Assembly (NCBI RefSeq): GCF_010015445.1
Contig: NC_053112.1
Span: 36,091,665-36,155,664, forward strand
Direction: 5' to 3'
Source of the DNA: Perca fluviatilis
Taxonomy: Eukaryota > Chordata > Actinopteri > Perciformes > Percidae
Length of the DNA: 64,000 nt
Part shown: piece by piece, positions 35,421 to 47,300 of the stretch
Numbering within the stretch: the stretch's first letter is position 1
Layout: every line of letters begins with the position of its first letter
The notes under the pieces: model-generated
Told to the model about the DNA's origin: nothing
What the model saw: the letters and a program-made list of their open reading frames with translations, nothing else
The model's database searches: none
Program-made: the position numbers and the translations under genes

Positions 35421-37647
35421 GTCTCGCATAGACTCAGATACAGAGACTCAGGAGACTTCGTTTTACCAGGCAGGCTCTCTGAGTAAACACTGCTCAGTTA
35501 CTTTAACAATGCTTAATAGGATATTGTGGCTTCTCTCTAAACTCAAAACAGACCTGCTGCTACCCAAAAATAGCGGCAAGTGGAAATCCACAGGACGGTC
35601 CCCCGTCACTAGTTGCCCAATAACCTGGGTGACTGGCTCCCCCCTTAATAGATCCCGGAGCCTGACTCCCACTCACTTTGGCCTCTCGTGACGTATGGAG
35701 GCACCAGCTCATCACGAGTCACCGCACTGAAGTGGTAAGACGAGCATCAACAAAAACAATTCCTTGCCTTTTCACTTGCGGATTGTAGACCAAACCCTTC
35801 TAAAAATATCCCAAAGAAAAAGTGAGGGGGAGGCCTGGATCGTGGTTGTGACATTTATTAGGGAATCATCCACTCCCGGCGCGCTATAAAAACATTGTCT
35901 TTTTCAGAGTGGAAAACAAATGGGACGAGTACAATGTGGTCAAATCATGTCCAGCAGATTTTCTACCACTGGCTGCTGTTGTTATAATATCATATTTCTA
36001 TGTTCTGACTACCACATAATTCAGCCACAGCCTTAATTCTGGTCTGTTCTGCTTCTTATTTGTTGTCTTCTATGTCCAGCTGTTTAGCACTGATTTAAGT
36101 GCTGGCAGTTTCACAATAACAGCAACAAAGAAAGTTAATACATGCTCACTAGTCACCATCTCAGCAGGAGAAAGTAACAAAATGAAATATACTAATTGTT
36201 TTCATCTTTATGCTTGAACTTGGACTCCATTTGCACTAGTTAACAATGTTCTTATACATTCAGAAAGTCATGGCATTATTTCCATGCATTCATACTATCT
36301 GTCCCTTTTTTTCCTCCATTTAAATTTAGCCATAGATATGCTAGGAAAATTAGCACCATGCACTATAGTAAATCATGTATCTGCCCACGTGGCGGCAAAA
36401 TTCAACAGTAGCACTCATCATTCAACTTCCTATTTCAAGGCAATTTATACAGTACAGTATGCACTTATAAACTGGTAACCCACAGTTTGCACTCTGTAAA
36501 TCAGAGAGCACAAACACGACTTCCGGAAAACCATATAGGAGAGCAAAGGCAAGGCAAAGAGAGCCACATCCTGTGGCCAACAGGAAATGCTGGTTAAATG
36601 AAAGGTTTGCATAAATGAAGGGCTGCTTGGTTTGCCATCACACCCTTTAAATGGATTGTATGTGTATATGTTAAAACGGTGATGCCTCTATGATCCTAAG
36701 CTACAAGAGATATATGATAGACATTTGTAATGACTCTTTTAGTAAATCACATTTCTTGGTTAGGTCTCATACTGAGGCTTGAGCACACCTTCTTTATATA
36801 AATAAGCTATGCCTGGGCTTGCCATTGGTAAATCTAATTTCTGTTGACAAAGCTGTACTTTTGACTCATTTTCCCAAGCTTATTTACATGCTTCCTTCTT
36901 GTCAGTCTTGACAGTCTTGTCTCAGGTGGCCATGAATGTGTTTTCTGGCTTACTATCTGAAATAGCAGTTATTATCCAACTGGTTCATTCAGAAATCTCT
37001 GTAAGTGTCTTTACGAGGATTGCCTGAACATGCATGAGTTTTCAATTCCCCCACAATAAGGAACAGATTTAAACATTATCTCCCATCTCTTTGGTGTAAA
37101 AAAAAATAACCAAAAGAATAGTGCCAGACAGACAAGGGCCATTTAACTTGTACCAGACGAAGCTAAATACACTCTCCAGTATCCATGAAAACAGGCGGTT
37201 TCGAGTGTGATTTAACTAGGTCTGTACGGTGCACAAGATAGATTTTCGAGTGTAAACAATTCAATAATGGAAGAGAAATCACTTTCCTCTGGTTTCAATC
37301 TTGTACAGCCATCTATAAAAAGGCTTAGGTGGTGGCTTTTTAGGAGCCTTGGTGAACTCAAATCAGAAAATGAATGTCTTTTTTTTGTTCTATTTTACGA
37401 GACATCTTGCCTTTTCCAGAGGGATACCACCAAACCATAAAATGGTTGGCTTTTTTAAACATTGTTGCATAAATTTAATTTTGTAACAATTTGGGTTGAA
37501 TAACTGTTGTTTTCAAGGGAAATACCATGCAGTTAAAGAATTTATATTTTCAAGAGCAGCCTAACCCATATTTGTGAGTATCAACAACGCTCCTCCAAGG
37601 TCATAAATAAAAGTGACATGCAAACCGAACTCCACAGGCCATCTAAG
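35421..37647. other. intergenic, no gene recognised
   Basis: About 2.2 kb of AT-rich sequence with only short unconvincing open frames. I see no RNA gene or clear terminal-repeat element. Confidence 0.5.
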
Positions 37648-37655
37648 GGGACTTT

Positions 37656-37840
37656 TTTTTTTTTCTTAAGATTATTTTTTGGGGCTTTTCCACCCTTAAT
37701 GGACAGGACAGGTGAGAAAGGGGGAAGACATGCAGGGAACCATCACACGTGGGAGTCGAACCCTTGAACTCTGTGTAGAGGCATAAACCTCTAAACATAT
37801 GTACGCATGCTCTACCCACTGAGCCAACCCGGCCACTAAT
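37656..37840 (-). mobile_element. tRNA-derived SINE with target duplication
   Basis: On the minus strand it begins GGCCGGGTTGGCTCAGTGGG, giving a Pol III box A (TGGCTCAGTGGG, 37826-37815). Box B, GGGTTCGACTCCC, follows at 37763-37751. It then runs through CCCTTTCTCACCTGTCCTGT to an A-rich tail. GGGACTTT flanks both sides (37648-37655 and 37841-37848). The internal promoter, tail and duplication identify a retroposed SINE rather than a tRNA gene; the anticodon-arm region is not tRNA-like. Confidence 0.85.
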
Positions 37841-37848
37841 GGGACTTT

Positions 37849-39603
37849 CTAAGTGGTCAAAATAAAAGCTAATTTACAAAGGAAACTCATAAAGAGGACA
37901 TCAGAATCAATAATTCAGACACCTGACATTCTGACAGCATGAACAAAATCTATGCAGTAAGGACTAATAATTAAACGCAGATGAAAGTGCTACTGAGCCA
38001 CCATATCTACGTGTTCTTCCCGTGTTCTTGCACATTTCCTCCAGTTTCTACTCACAGTCTTAAAACACATACTGTAGGTTTGGTGAACTGAAGCCTTTAC
38101 TTAGGTGTGACAATGAACATTTTACATCCTGAGATAGAGGCCAACCCCCAACTGTGACCCTGAATTTAAATAGGAGGATGTAAAATATTTATGAATTGAG
38201 GAATTGAACTGCACTCATAGACAAGGCTGGCCCATTGCATAAATGAACTGCTGATGTCCTCAGGCTTATTTTTCAGATGGATGGATAATGATGATCATAT
38301 TTTTTGTTAATTTTAGCTTAAGTTAAGAGACTACAAACAAACTTAACTAACAGAAAAGCCTGTGTTACAAACTGGGGGTGTGTTTTTTTTAGGCATTTAC
38401 CAGACAGGGAGGGTCTCATGAAAAATGCTATAAAGTTGCATCATGGGAAATGTATGATCCAGCATTTTTGGAGCTTGCCCCATACTAGGGACCAAAAGTT
38501 AGGATTTCTTAGCCCAAGCTCCTTCAAATTTTAACACTCTTGTCACACTATTGTGGCAGTGCAATGCTAAATCATTGGAGTACCCCTTTAAATCACATGG
38601 GCCTTTTAAAAACAATTTTAGCCATCATGACATTTAAAATTGTCATTGTTTTCTTCACTGTAGGGCTTTACATAACTGTGTGAGAAAAATTTCCCCAATA
38701 CACACACACAGGGCCAATTCCACAACGTTTCTAGTTTGAGGTGATGGAGATGCTGAACCTAAAGAAAAATATCATCAGGGCTCAAAAATGGCGAAGACTG
38801 GACCTGTTTAAAATGTTTTTAACCAAATCCTTTCTATTCTTTAATATAATTTGAGGAGAGGGTTGTTAAGAACAATATTACGTGTGTAAGCGCAGACACT
38901 GACGCATGTTGCTGTCATATATTCTACATCTGGGTAAATAACACAATTTTATTTAAAATCATGCACACCACACACACACACACACACACACGCACACACG
39001 CAAGCTTTGGGTGTCCCACCACACCAGTCAAGGACCAAATGAGACAAGACCTATCATGTCTCCTCTCAGTGAGAGCAGACATTGTTGACTCACTGTAGTC
39101 TAGAGGCGCTGAGCTTGCGTCCCACCACAGCTATGCACTGTCTGACCAGAGCCTCGGAGCAAGGGTGTGCAGACTCATACACGGTTATGGATGCATGCTA
39201 ACATTACACAAACACAGTCAGAAACACATACATACAGGTACATGCACTCACACTTTCTCCAGCTCTGCGGTTTGCTCTTTAATCCAGTCACAACACACTC
39301 AGGAGCAAGAAAACATGCACTTTCTTTTGGTCTTTCAGTCCTTCAATATCGCTACCAAAGTTAAGACCTAACTGTTGATTACTTCATATATCCGTTATAC
39401 AGTAATCTGAGTGGGAGTGTTTGCTGTTTGGGGATGGACGTTACACCTGCCAGACACTTTTGCAAAGCCTTTCTGAAAACCACTTGACTTGAAAGGCTCA
39501 GTTTTCTCTCCACAAATCCTCCAACTGTGTGCCTCGAGTGTGCCAGACACACTACGGTCTGTCCACAGACATCAAGCCCCAGTCTCAAACTACACTTAAA
39601 GGC
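37849..39603. other. intergenic with repeat remnants
   Basis: Holds a fragment at 38424-38470 resembling the repeat near 12268-12300 (GCATCATGGGAAATGTA against GCATTATGGGAAATGTA). A (CA)n tract lies at 38968-38992. No gene is supported. Confidence 0.5.
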
Positions 39604-39612
39604 CCATTAGAC

Positions 39613-40193
39613 TAGTCTGGCTATCATGAGCTTGGTCTGGGGAGTCTGCTCTGTATTTTCTACTGCCCAAGAGACGTGATCAACAGGCATAGTTTAAATG
39701 ACTCTGTACGCAATTGGATAGTCCTTCAACCAATCAGCGCGACCAACGTTGACACGACCGCAACAACGGGGTTTGAGCTGAGCTCCATGCTTTTGGCCAC
39801 CAGCAGGGCTAGCTGGTAAATTAGGCTTTTACCAAAGCTGGTCGGTAGTAAGGCACACACATCCTTCTTTTGTAGGAATTGGTCCAGGGCAAGTTTCTGT
39901 TCCGTTTTCAGAGAAAACTTGCCTTTGAAATCTTTTAAAACAGCAGCAACAACGGCATCAACGGGTTGCTGCGCTTCGGTGGCCGCCATGTTGAATGTAA
40001 ACAAAAAGCTGCTTGCCGTTCTCTATCGTCATTGTGTTAAAACCGCCAATAGCACGCCAAGTGGATAAGCCTGTTTGTGATTGGTCCCCGCAGATTTGTA
40101 ACGGAAGCAGGATAGAAAAATCTACAGGTTTCCCGCCTGAGCTGCAGCGCAAAATCAAATCGCCTGCAGATATTGCTGGGTATACCCAGTCTA
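39613..40193 (-). mobile_element. 581-bp TIR element with perfect 9-bp duplication carrying a RecQ helicase fragment (element B)
   Basis: The left end is TAGTCTGGCTAT, and the right end read inward is TAGACTGGGTAT (10 of 12 identical). Both flanks are exactly CCATTAGAC (39604-39612 and 40194-40202), a 9-bp target duplication. The element is read on the minus strand: terminal repeat, a CCAATCACA box, then the helicase-like frame. It belongs with element A at 33336-33865. No transposase is encoded, so it is non-autonomous; a Mutator-like source is inferred from the duplication length. Confidence 0.8.
39726..40004 (-). pseudogene. truncated RecQ-like helicase start (motifs 0, I, Ia) inside element B
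   Basis: An intact 92-codon frame begins MFTFNMAATEAQ. FSLKTEQKLALDQFL resembles RecQ motif 0. KKDVCALLPTSFGKSLIYQL is motif I (Walker A), but with Ser where the family has Gly (PTGFGKS), which would impair nucleotide binding. VVAVVSTLVALI matches motif Ia with Thr in place of Pro. The frame stops there, so all later helicase motifs (DEAH box, III-VI, RQC, HRDC) are absent. It is a captured or decayed gene fragment, probably non-functional. Confidence 0.7.
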
Positions 40194-41158
40194 CCATTAG
40201 ACCTGACACCCTATCTAATCAAGTGAGGTTCAGTTATGTATCCCCTGACTCCTCACACCCATGACTGGATTAATCTGTTAGTCAAAATTCTGCTGTTAGG
40301 CCCCTAGAACCCCCACACTGCCTCTCTTTTGTGCAATGTGAAGGTACTTTTTTGTCTCCAATGAGTACAGTGCACACAGCAGACTATGAACGCAGATTCA
40401 TAATAAGCCAAGAGACCCAGAAAACCCAGTATTACTAACTGGCCTCAGGTTTTCTGTGTGAAAATTCAAGATAATTTGATTAAACACCATTTTATATAGG
40501 AATGTGCACCACATGAGCACAATATAATGTAACAAGATAATCAAGGTCTTATAGGTCCCATATTGTAATAAGTGAGATTTCCATGTCTTTTATGTATTTA
40601 TTTTATTATAAAGCAGGTCGAGCTGCTATATTAATACTGTGAAAGTATCAAAACTCTCAATCTACTACGGAGAAATGCACACAGCCTGTATTCATAAACG
40701 GTGCCTTTAAACGAGCCATCAGGACTTCCGTACGTTTTTTTCCTCATTTGTTTAATAAACAATTGGAACAGAATGCACCTAATAAAATCTCTTAAAGGAA
40801 CAGACAATCTCTAGCGCGCAACTGCTCTATCTTCTCGGAGACAGAAAGTCTGAATGATATCCAACCAATTGGCGGCCCACACGCAATAGCGGAAGGAGGA
40901 ACCTGAAGATGAATAAAAGAATAGGGAAAAGGAAGGTCCGGTGTCAGACCCGGAAAGACTTTGTTGGTGGTTAGGGAGAGAAAGTCTCGAAGGAGTGGCT
41001 GATCCATATGCATATGAAAGATCTGTTTGCAATATCATTTTACTAAAGATTGTTACAGTTTAACTGAACGAATCCTGAGTATTCATTTCTTGGTCTGCCT
41101 TTCAACGAACACAATAAGTAAAGGGGAAACTTTGAGAAGTGACCGGTGGTTCTTAAAA

Positions 41159-41179
41159 GACTCTGGCTTTTTGAGCCAG
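41159..41179. other. short perfect hairpin
   Basis: CTCTGGCT and AGCCAGAG are inverted around a small loop. It lies in a stretch (41110-41420) that reads like another interspersed repeat, so no gene role is assigned. Confidence 0.4.
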
Positions 41180-41670
41180 AGTAGAATCGGTCGCCTTTTT
41201 TTCCTACAGTTGTGATGTCACAACTAGGTGCTGCTACAGTGCCGTTACAGTAATTCCCCGGCTGCAATGGTGGAACAGAGACGCCAGGTGCTAAAGCGTT
41301 TCAGACAGAGGGTGAACACAGATATATTCAGACAGAGAGTTTGAGAAAAAAAATGTGTTTTGTTTTTAACATTAAAGCATGTCAACATGTTTTAGTAGAA
41401 ACCTCAGATACAAAGTATGAACCTGAAAATTAGTGTTATATGGGTTAAAGGTCTTCTGCGGCATTTATGTGCTGCCCTTCCACAAAGTTGGGAGGTTTAT
41501 AAAAGACACATTAAACGAATATATCAAATTAAAATGTGAAAAGGAGTTACTTGTAGTGATGAACCTAAAGAGGATCTGCAGCTCCTCTCAATTTTTTACT
41601 TAATTTACAGCTGCAGCTGGCAGCTATATAAAAACACTGTACACACTCAGAAACAAATGGCAGACAGACA

Positions 41671-41829
41671 CAGGGGCGTCGGACTGGGGGGGAGTAAGGG
41701 GACTGAGTACCCAGGGCCCTCATGTGAGGAGGGCCCAAAAAGATCCTAGAATGAATAGCTGTGGATGTGGGGGAGGGGCCCATAGAAAATGCCTTTCTAC
41801 AGGGCCCAGAATTTTGTGCTACGCCCCTG
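41671..41829. mobile_element. hAT-like MITE, 159 bp
   Basis: The ends are CAGGGGCGTCGG and, read inward from the right, CAGGGGCGTAGC. Both flanks are GACAGACA (41663-41670 and 41830-41837). A CAGGGGCG terminus plus an 8-bp duplication fits hAT-derived elements. There is no coding frame. Confidence 0.8.
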
Positions 41830-41837
41830 GACAGACA

Positions 41838-43191
41838 CCTGGAGCTTTTGGGGCCTCTGGGGGACTGGGTCCCTGGGGAAGTTTCCCACCTTGCCCGGTT
41901 GTTAACCTACACACACTCACGCAGAGTGGACAAATGCAATCCACATGTAGGCTACCGATGTGCAGTAGCCACACATACAAAGCCACCCACAGTCAGACAG
42001 ACAGATAAGGAAACACTTAACTGTTGTCTCACCACAAACACACACACAGACAACACCGACACACCCCGCCATTCACTGTCCTGGCCTTGTTTACTCATGA
42101 CCATCACAGCTCTGCAGCACTCAACCCCACATTCCACAGATTCCTGCGTTCTAGCACTATTTGTGTGCTTTGGAGAAAGTCCTGTGCTTTTTCAAAGACA
42201 GGAGTCATACAGGCATTACTAACTAATGATGACTAATATAATCAAAGTGAATAGTGAAATAATGCGGAGACTCCAATATTTTGATATAAGGCTGACATTT
42301 TTATATATTTTTATATTCTGTGCAACACTGCCATCTGTAGCCCGTCAACAACGACTGATTGCTCAACACACCTTTTCTTGCCTGCCTTATTGTCAGGTTT
42401 GGTCTTACATAACAAAAATAAACAAAAAGTGCACTTGTGATTTGTTTGACACAGGAAAGCAGAGTGTCTGGCCAAAAGGTAATTTTCAGTATTTACTTTA
42501 TTCTTTTAAATGCTTGGTTTCCTCCCACAGGCCAAAGATATATAAGTCAGGTGAACTATGTGCATTCTAAATTGCCTACTAAGTGTGGATTTGTTTGTGT
42601 TGTGTTGTAGCCCAGTGGCAGACTAGTGACCTGTCCAGGATGTTGACCCTGAGACCCTGCACAGTAACAAACAGCTGTGGAGACTAGATGGATGATTATA
42701 CAGTAGATTTCACTGGCTTCATATGATTCATACAATCCATATTGAAAGAAAACAAAAACAAAAAACACTTTGACTTACAAAATATGAACAAAACAAAAAG
42801 GTCAAATGACTCCCTATTTTACTGAGCCCATACCTTTTAAAATGTATCTTAGTGAGTTAGTGTCTCAGTTTAACTTAACCTTGAATAACAAATGCAAGCA
42901 TATATTTTGCACCCACAAAGAACTGCATGGGCCTTAGAGCATATCTCAAGTCAGGCTGAGCATTAAAGAAACATAATGCCATCTAGTGGCAAACCCTGGA
43001 GCTGCACAGGCTGACAAAATGTGATAAAATAAATCAACTGCCAAAGTATGGTCGCAAATGTGGTGATTTTACTAGAATATGGGAACATAGATAATGCACA
43101 AGACTTGTCACCTTTTGCGTTGTAACTTTGTCTTTAATTGCTCTTGTATAGTTAATTTCTTTTTTACTTCAACTCATATACTAGTTGTATA
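41838..43191. other. intergenic, no gene recognised
   Basis: Short (CA)-rich patches and no supported gene, RNA or bounded element. Confidence 0.45.
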
Positions 43192-43193
43192 TA

Positions 43194-43665
43194 CAGTAAC
43201 TCACAAAAGTGAGTACACCCCTCACATTTTAGTAAATATTTCATTATATCTTTCAATTGGACAACACTGAAGAAATTACACTTTGCTACAATATAAAGTA
43301 TTAAGTGTACAGCTTGTATAACAGTGTAAATGTGCTGTCCCCTTAAAATAACTCAACACACAGCCATTAATGTCTAAACCGCTGGCAACAAAAGTGAGTA
43401 CACCCTTATGTTAAATTCCCATAGAGGCAGGCAGATTTTTATTTTTAAAGGCCAGTTATTTCATGGATCCAGGATACTATGCATCCTGATAAAGTTCCCT
43501 TGGCCTTTGGAATTAAAATAGCCCCACATCATCACATACCCTTCACCATACCTACAGATTGGCATGGTTTTATTTCAGTTAGCCTAATAGCTGGTTTGCA
43601 TTGAGAGATGATTTTATGGAAAGTACCCCATGCCAATCTCTACGTATGGTGAAGGGTATGTGATT
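43194..43665. mobile_element. Tc1-like transposon remnant with internal palindrome
   Basis: After a TA dinucleotide the sequence runs CAGTAACTCACAAAAGTGAG TACACCCC, and AAAAGTGAGTACACCC recurs at 43389-43404. This is the repeated end motif of a Tc1/mariner family common in fish (recognised from general knowledge). No transposase reading frame remains. Near the right side two 37-bp arms (43531-43567 and 43628-43664) are close inverted copies, able to form a long hairpin. Confidence 0.7.
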
Positions 43666-44176
43666 GGATGTAACATCTAAAAATAAAACAAAACAAAACA
43701 CCCAGAAAAGTCAATACACTTTTATTTAAATCAATTCTTTATTTAGAATAAAATTTACAGTCAGTCATCTCAGGGCATGACCATACATTATATAAACACA
43801 AATAAAATTGAGATAGGATTAAAAAAACAAAAACCAAAAAAAAAGTAAATGATAAAGTGACAGACTTTTTTTAAGGTGGGGACAGCAGGTGTTCCTTAAA
43901 TGAATAGTTTGTATATTATTTATTGAAATGCCTTTCTTATACGTGTTTAAGAGACTCAAAGTACAATTTCAATTAGGAATAATGAAAACACGGGGTTGAT
44001 TTAGAGCATTTAGCTTTGTGAATATGAAACGTACCTAATAAAATAAAAATGTTTGTACAGAAGTTTCTATCTTCTATCTACATTCGAAGTAGGTAATGAC
44101 ATTTTTGTATGGCCCTCAAACAAGAACAACAAACATGCATGAGGGGGGCAGTGCAAGTCGTAAGGTCGTAACGTGG

Positions 44177-44184
44177 TTACGTCA
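44177..44184 (+). promoter_or_regulatory. candidate CRE/ATF site upstream of coq7
   Basis: TTACGTCA, the reverse of TGACGTAA, lies 118-125 bp before the coq7 start codon in GC-richer DNA with no TATA box. An upstream ATG at 44217 opens a short frame ending in TAA before the coq7 start. The site is a motif match only. Confidence 0.35.
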
Positions 44185-44301
44185 TACGTCTGCGCCACGT
44201 CAAGCTTTTGTTTTCAATGACAGTTTGCACTCTGCACACTTCTTTTAGCTTTATTTTGATAACACAAGTAGGCTAAGTAGTTCAATCGTAAAGTGACTAC
44301 C

Positions 44302-47300
44302 ATGCACAGAGCCGCGCACAGAGCTTTGTATGACTGGTCTAATATTCTCGGGCCAGCGATGATTCGCCAGTGTTTGAAATGCAGAGGTAAGCTGGAACGT
44401 TTGGTCTGTTTGCTTTGAACATGAGCGACAGAGTGCTGCAAATGCTAAAACACTTGTCTAATCTAAACTGGTCAGGATGTATGTGTAGCTAACGTAAAAA
44501 TAGGTTAGCTATGTTGTGTATTTAGTTTCACTCTATTGTTCTTTCCGTTATTATTGTAGCGTTATAAGTCATGGTCACAGGGTAACAGGGGCGTTACTAT
44601 GTTTCATAATACACTTGTTAGCTAAGTTAACTGAAAGTTGACCTGCTCCTTGAGATTTTGTTTGCTGTATATAAATAACTTCCTTAAAATAGAAAAACGG
44701 AAATCACCAGCCAATCACCAGCCATGTTACATTTCCATCTATACATGCAACCAATTCTCACAACACTTAAAGCAAAAGGCAGCAAAGCTTAAAATGAACA
44801 CACAGTAAAGTTCGCTTATCTTATAATGTTACAAGGTTCTAACTAAATGTTTGAGCTCGCAACGCGGACGTACTTAAGCCCTGGCGTTCTTAAAAAGAAA
44901 ATGATTCCTTTTGTGGCCCCTGTGTCGTTGTTTGTTATTGTGTTGTAACCATAGACTGTATATAATAGTGCCCCCGCAGCTGAGCTCACGTGCCTACAGT
45001 GTGGTCCCGACCCCATGCGACAGTGAGGAGAAGGAGATGCTGGACCGAATGCTGCGCGTGGACCACGCGGGTGAATACGGGGCCAACCGCATCTACGCCG
45101 GCCAGATGGCAGTGTTGGGGCGAACCAGAACTGGACCTCTCATCCAGGTAAATGGACAGAGTGCGACACATGGCCAGAAGTCTGCACTGGCAACAATGTT
45201 TACTTGATTTTCAAAATGCATCATCGTTGATATTGATGGCTCCAAATGTCAAAGTATTGTTCAATATCAAGAAATCATGTGTCAGAACAATATTACCAGT
45301 GTGAACAATATTACCAGTTTAGGATGCTTTCTACTATAGGATAGTACACATATCAAACTCTTAACTTTGATTCAACACTGATGCATGTTTAGTTATGACA
45401 CTAGAATTTGATTTGGGTAATAGGGTGAAACTGTAAAGTTATAGTGTATTTTCACTTACAAATCTTGCCTAGTGTGTAGGGCTGGGTACTGAATTCAATG
45501 CTTTTTAGGCACCGACCTTATTGCCTCTGAAGTATCGAGTATCGAAAAATGCCTCGTCATTCAATACCTAATTTCAATACCAATAGGAGTAAATCTCATC
45601 AGCGACAATGAGCCAATAAGCATGCAGCATGCTTCTACCCAGATCTAATAATGCTGGTGATTGGCTGTCTAATGTTACACGTCGTAGAGGCAGGCAGGAA
45701 AAACTCTACATTACGCACAGAGACTGGGCTCATAGTAGGAACTGAGAAATAAATACTAAGATTAGTGCTGTAATGTGCAATATTGTAATTTATTTTTAAT
45801 TTTGTAAAATTGGTATAAAAAAAAAAAGATGGTATGTCACGGTATTGGTATCGGTACCAGTACTGGTATCGAACATTTTTGAACGATACCCAGCCCTACT
45901 AGTGTGGCTTAAATGTTTCATTCAAAATGATCAGTATTGAACATAGAGAAGCTGTACCTTGTTTGCCTGCTTTGTTGGGATTCACAAAAAGAAAAAAAAT
46001 GATTTGTGCATTCAGCATGAGAGTAACAGCATAATTTTTGACACTCCATGTTCATGTTTGTTTCTCTTTAGGAAATGTGGGATCAAGAAAAGCACCACCT
46101 TTCAAAATTTAATGAAATTCTGGCTGAGAACAGAGTTCGACCCACAGCGCTGTTACCCCTCTGGAACATCGCTGGTTTTCTATTAGGTTGGTACAGCCCA
46201 CAAGCATACAGCAGAGTTATAAAATAACTTACTTTGACAAAAACAAATGCAAAAACAGAATAAGGATTTTTGACACTGTTTTGCTGCCTTTGTCTTGCAT
46301 TTGTCCACCCACATATTAGAACTTGATGTTGACAGTAGTTACATTATTTCAGGTTGGTGAGCTTGAAGACTATTTCAATAATCTGCTGTAGTTGTTATAT
46401 GTAATCAGTTGGTGCTTTATTATTAAATCCTAAATGTGTATTTCTTTTGTTTTTTTAAATCTACTCCAGGTGCGTCCAGTGCACTACTGGGAAAAGAGGG
46501 GGCCATGGCCTGCACTGTGGCGGTGGAGGAGAGTATTTCAGAGCACTACAATAGCCAGATAAGAGCTCTGATGGAGAGGGACCCCGAGAGATACACTGAA
46601 CTGTTACAAGTGAGTCACTGGAACTCTGCCACTATCCATTGGCAAAGGCCTTTTTGTGATGGTTCATTAAGGATGTGAAGGAATGTTAGTGTGGATTTTT
46701 TTACTCAAGTTTTACACAGAAACAAAGAAGCATCTGAACAATTTAAAGCATAAATGCCAAACATACTTGTAATACAGGGGCTCAAGAATAAAATAACAAA
46801 ACAGAGGAAGAAGTTCTGAAATGAAGTCGTGATAGTCAAAGTATGACTAAGTGATTATTGAGATTGTATATGTAAAGGCACGACCTTTCCTGAAGGCTGT
46901 GTGTGTGAGTGTTCTCCAGACCAATTCCAGATTGCCGTGTTTGCACAATCAGAACAATGAGGTTATATCCATGAAGAATGAATGCACCATATTTAGTTTT
47001 TGATTGTTGCGGCTCGTGCACACTGGCCAGCACAAGCTGTTGCCTTTTCAACAGAGGGTTAAAAGGTAGGTTGCATATTTTCATGGAGCTGGTTCAGGTT
47101 TTAGTATAACTGGTATCTCCCAGGTTAAACAGTAGGTTTTCTGACATTTTGTCTATAGTGTGTTTGCCTTCACTTACATCACCAGTTGGCAATTGACATT
47201 TCTTACTGGGCTGAATGGTTGAGTCATGCAGATAATATGAATGGAACTAGGAAAAAATAGCTTCAGTTTAACCAGTGGTTTGGAGCATCATTCGCATGTG

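Noticed and set aside
34996..35691. 231-codon plus-strand open frame, the longest in the window.
   Set aside because: It crosses an (ATCC)n satellite and is composed of His/Pro/Ser/Ile repeats; no conserved domain and no sign of selection.
37751..37834. tRNA gene on the minus strand.
   Set aside because: Box A and box B are present but the cloverleaf arms do not form and the unit is followed by an unrelated body, A-rich tail and target duplication, so it is a SINE head.
33547..40004. A functional RecQ helicase gene spread over this region.
   Set aside because: The two fragments repeat the same N-terminal motifs in opposite orientations inside separate TIR elements and later helicase motifs are missing.
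44911..45207. coq7 starting at the ATG at 44911 within an unspliced exon 2.
   Set aside because: The open frame extends past the exon 2 donor at 45148 only by chance, and its first residues look non-conserved; kept only as an alternative first exon.
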